From JAIXWP01 sp965247015 (lineage in GTDB: Bacteria > Bacteroidota > Bacteroidia > Flavobacteriales_D > Sanyastnellaceae), in NCBI GenBank assembly GCA_965247015.1, contig CBDFGG010000002.1:1-64000 (forward strand): 64,000 bases of DNA, read 5' to 3'. The notes below the pieces were generated by a model that saw only the letters and a list, made by a program, of their open reading frames with translations, did no database searches and was not told where the DNA came from. Positions within the stretch are counted from its first letter, which is position 1. The number at the start of each line of letters is the position of its first letter. Both the position numbers and the translations under genes were made by a program. This document shows, piece after piece, positions 62,501 to 64,000 of the stretch.

Positions 62501-64000
62501 TGCGCACAAACTGGGATCAAAGCCCAGATGCTAACGGACGCTACGAATTGCGCTACGACAATAACTGGGCACAGGTGTGTATCTCTTTTGGTCGTGATGC
62601 AAATGGTAACATTATCAACTTTACAAAAAACATCAACGCTTGTCCAATTATTGAAGACTGCGTAGGACAACCATTCGGTAATAGCTATCCAGACTGCGCA
62701 GGAAACTGCCCTGGAATGGTGAAGAGAGGAGATGTTCTTTCAGACAATCTTTTGACTGAACTGGATGTGCATCATTACTTAGATGCTGCAGTTCAAAATG
62801 CGAACATCGCAACATCTTCTTGTACCGACTTGAATAATGACGGTACTATCTCTGTAGCGGATGCAATCTATCTTGAAGAATGTATCCACACACAATTGGA
62901 TTTAGGAACAAGCCCATTGTTGCTAACGGATTGTGATTATGACAACGAATTTGTGGATCAAGGTGAGTCAGTAGAAATTGGTATTCATGCCGTAAACTTG
63001 ACGGAAGGATATGTTGATGTCTACATCAATAATCCATCTAGTGAAATCACGGCATTGCAATTCGTGGTTGATGGAATTGTGATAGAAAGTGTTGAAAATT
63101 TGTTGCCTACCGCAACATGGGATCCACACATCCACTGGACTACAAATGGCTACCGTATTGCAGCATGTGGCTCGGCTCATTCAAAAATGCCAGTGCATTT
63201 TGTGAATACACCATTCTTCAGAATTCATTACTCTTCAATCGAAGGAACTACTGTTTGTGTTGATCAAGTGAATGAAGTATTGAATGGTCTTGTACATAAT
63301 GTGCTTACAAATGTTGGTTCATGTTTGTCCATTTCTTCTATCGTCGCAAACTTCACTACAAGTGGAAATTCAATTTGTAATGGTGAGCAAGTAACATTTA
63401 CAGATGCCTCTGTAGGTGGCGCTACTAGCTGGTCTTGGACGTTTGAAGGCGGAACTCCTGCAACCTCTACAGCTCAAAACCCAATTGTAACATACAGCAC
63501 TCCGGGCACTTATACAGTTGCCTTGACTGCAAGTAATTCGACTACTTCGAATACTGTTACAATGACTGATTTGATCACGGTTGGCACTACGGTTACTTGG
63601 TATGCTGATACAGACGGTGATGGTTTTGGTAATCCAAACGTTACAATGAGCGATTGTGATATTCCTTCTGGATATGTTGCCGTTTCTGGTGATTGCAACG
63701 ATGCTTCTAATGCTATTTATCCTGGAGCAACAGAAACCTGCAATAACATCGACGATGATTGTGACACCACTATCGACGAAGGCTTTGATATGGATAATGA
63801 TGGCTTCACTACTTGTGAAGGTGATTGTAATGATAACAATGGTATCGTTTATCCAGGCGCATTTGAGTTGTGTAATGGAATTGATGATGACTGTGATACT
63901 TCAATTGATGAAGGTTACGATCAAGACAACGACGGTTTCTCTGTTTGTCAGGGCGATTGTGATGATAATAACAATACTGTATATCCAGGCGCTACCGAAA
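59584..64000 (+). CDS. Giant secreted protein with lysyl-oxidase domain, PKD and MopE repeats (truncated at right edge)
   Basis: Open from ATG 59584 to the window end (at least 1472 residues). Signal peptide MTYCTRAVALLLFIICSATV…SQA. Then an N-terminal beta domain (about 25-235), an Ig module (about 245-335), a PPC-like domain (about 340-475), PKD (about 495-575) and a second PPC-like domain (about 675-785) ending in VGCLDPLACNFDP. Lysyl-oxidase domain about 818-1005: copper site CHNHYHYEG (His890, His892, His894), FKNGFC (Lys917) and CRDTYG (Tyr950), then SCQWVDITDVPAGEY. These align with the copper ligands and the LTQ pair Lys320/Tyr355 of human LOX. About 1080-1105: dockerin-like TDLNNDGTISVADAIYLEE. 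Later another PKD and MopE-type repeats (GDCNDNNGIVYPGAFELCN). Predicted copper amine oxidase acting on protein lysines outside the cell. Confidence 0.88.
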   Translation, partial: MTYCTRAVALLLFIICSATVSLSQANLYSFSQSNGTFTPISSPTALGGGTTWDDAVQTITLPFSFNFGGTSYTSAFISPNGFITFGTTNPGNTNYSPISSNTAYNGAISAFGRDIINNGQAITYATEGTAPNRVFVVQWNNARRYNSGAVTGDVINFQIRLAETTNVIQYIYGTCTATNTTALTVQVGLRGGTNTVYTNRTSTSAWASTTAGGASGASITTTNAILPASGLTFTWTPPNPCAGMPNIPTVQEVIEVCTNNPAVITASNVSGGLGISYQWQSSLDGGAPWTDISGATNPTYTTPNLTAIGFYHLVTTCSNSGLSSESATVSVTPSNCIPVNDICANAIPFNVNGGALAANNTNAASNGPEPSCGGAGIRDLWYSFVYTGGDVTIQTTLGTLADTRLALYSACGGTQLACNDDFSGIGLASRINVNCDLLTPNSTYYVQVGGYNANVGTFQLNITSIGASGCTNPNATNYDGCATAEDGSCVFPDLNAAFTNVPSGSNCLNIQLNDISEGNVISWAWDIPGATPSTSSLENPLVVFSAPGVYPVTLTVQDSFGATDVVSQNVIVETGAIMTVDITADNLPQQTSWRVFDSSNNIVAEGTSNDATFCIGDNCHRFEIYDTGGNGICCSNGNGSYRIYLNGVEVATGANFSYEDVRDINCPQGTSCNNPITASLGSFTAPEPNTWYEFTPAENGQYRISTCDLATCDTKLWIYDYCNMANFDDSNEATVTYNDDLCGVQAEMTPYLQGGQTYYLRVGDTGGACGISTIDFLIEYMGPIVGCLDPLACNFDPIAGAPGPCYYNGSPNCENLGPDLEISLNDVFNSLTVTTVNGNDACLVNEGCLQGLGSRQILRFTTTIWNIGNQDYFIGVPNANNPQFEYDQCHNHYHYEGYAEYLLYNQAGQPMPQIGFKNGFCVLDLFCPSGFTAKYTCGNMGITAGCRDTYGSGLSCQWVDITDVPAGEYYLVVRTNWDQSPDANGRYELRYDNNWAQVCISFGRDANGNIINFTKNINACPIIEDCVGQPFGNSYPDCAGNCPGMVKRGDVLSDNLLTELDVHHYLDAAVQNANIATSSCTDLNNDGTISVADAIYLEECIHTQLDLGTSPLLLTDCDYDNEFVDQGESVEIGIHAVNLTEGYVDVYINNPSSEITALQFVVDGIVIESVENLLPTATWDPHIHWTTNGYRIAACGSAHSKMPVHFVNTPFFRIHYSSIEGTTVCVDQVNEVLNGLVHNVLTNVGSCLSISSIVANFTTSGNSICNGEQVTFTDASVGGATSWSWTFEGGTPATSTAQNPIVTYSTPGTYTVALTASNSTTSNTVTMTDLITVGTTVTWYADTDGDGFGNPNVTMSDCDIPSGYVAVSGDCNDASNAIYPGATETCNNIDDDCDTTIDEGFDMDNDGFTTCEGDCNDNNGIVYPGAFELCNGIDDDCDTSIDEGYDQDNDGFSVCQGDCDDNNNTVYPGATE

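Overview
The window comes from a Bacteroidota chromosome, most likely a Flavobacteriales-type gliding or T9SS-bearing bacterium. The support is gldH, a SprE/PorW-type lipoprotein, many secreted proteins ending in type-A T9SS sorting domains (…YPNP…), a TonB-dependent receptor, an AtpZ-type gene, and repeated TAnnTTTG (-7) promoter boxes. No plasmid, phage, IS or CRISPR structure was recognised.

Layout. 1-2.9 kb: the 3' end of lipB, a phosphoglucose/phosphomannose isomerase gene broken by several frameshifts, a palindrome- and heptamer-repeat-rich gap, a DUF3108-type protein and a RidA-family protein. 2.9-7.1 kb: two overlapping secreted T9SS proteins, an esterase and a BNR/sortilin-like propeller. 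7.2-10.7 kb: a three-gene operon of a membrane-anchored protein and a LolD/FtsX-like ABC transporter. 10.8-15.7 kb: a small lipoprotein, a tricorn-type protease, a methyltransferase and an Lrp/AsnC regulator. 15.8-16.1 kb: a free-standing RNA gene with its own promoter and terminator. It folds as a class II (Leu-like) tRNA but has a GTC (Asp) anticodon and a variable region of about 74 nt. 16.2-30.3 kb: mostly housekeeping genes (lepA, a MORN_2 repeat protein, a PSP1-domain protein, gldH, tRNA-Val, holB, recO, an OmpA-type lipoprotein, an M23 peptidase, sprE/porW, bactofilin, atpZ and a membrane protein).

30.4-64 kb is dominated by large secreted proteins. The most distinctive part is 41.0-57.2 kb. 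Five paralogous secreted proteins share an N-terminal domain of about 230 residues that begins LEG(V/I)(V/I)VE(K/R)YY and that I do not recognise. Four of them sit in one tight seven-gene operon with a TonB-dependent receptor, a FISUMP lipoprotein and a small outer-membrane barrel. A secreted beta-helix protein and the fifth paralogue follow, each with its own terminator. Cohesin-like domains in one paralogue, and dockerin-like EF-hand segments in that protein, in the beta-helix protein and in the last gene, suggest a surface assembly. This is inference.

The window closes with a NarL-type two-component system divergent from a giant, right-truncated secreted gene. That gene encodes a lysyl-oxidase domain with all three copper histidines and both residues (Lys917, Tyr950) needed for the LTQ cofactor, followed by dockerin-like, PKD and MopE-type Asp-rich repeats. 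The C-terminal ~440 residues of the 1924-aa gene and of the fifth paralogue, with their downstream terminators, form a large direct repeat.
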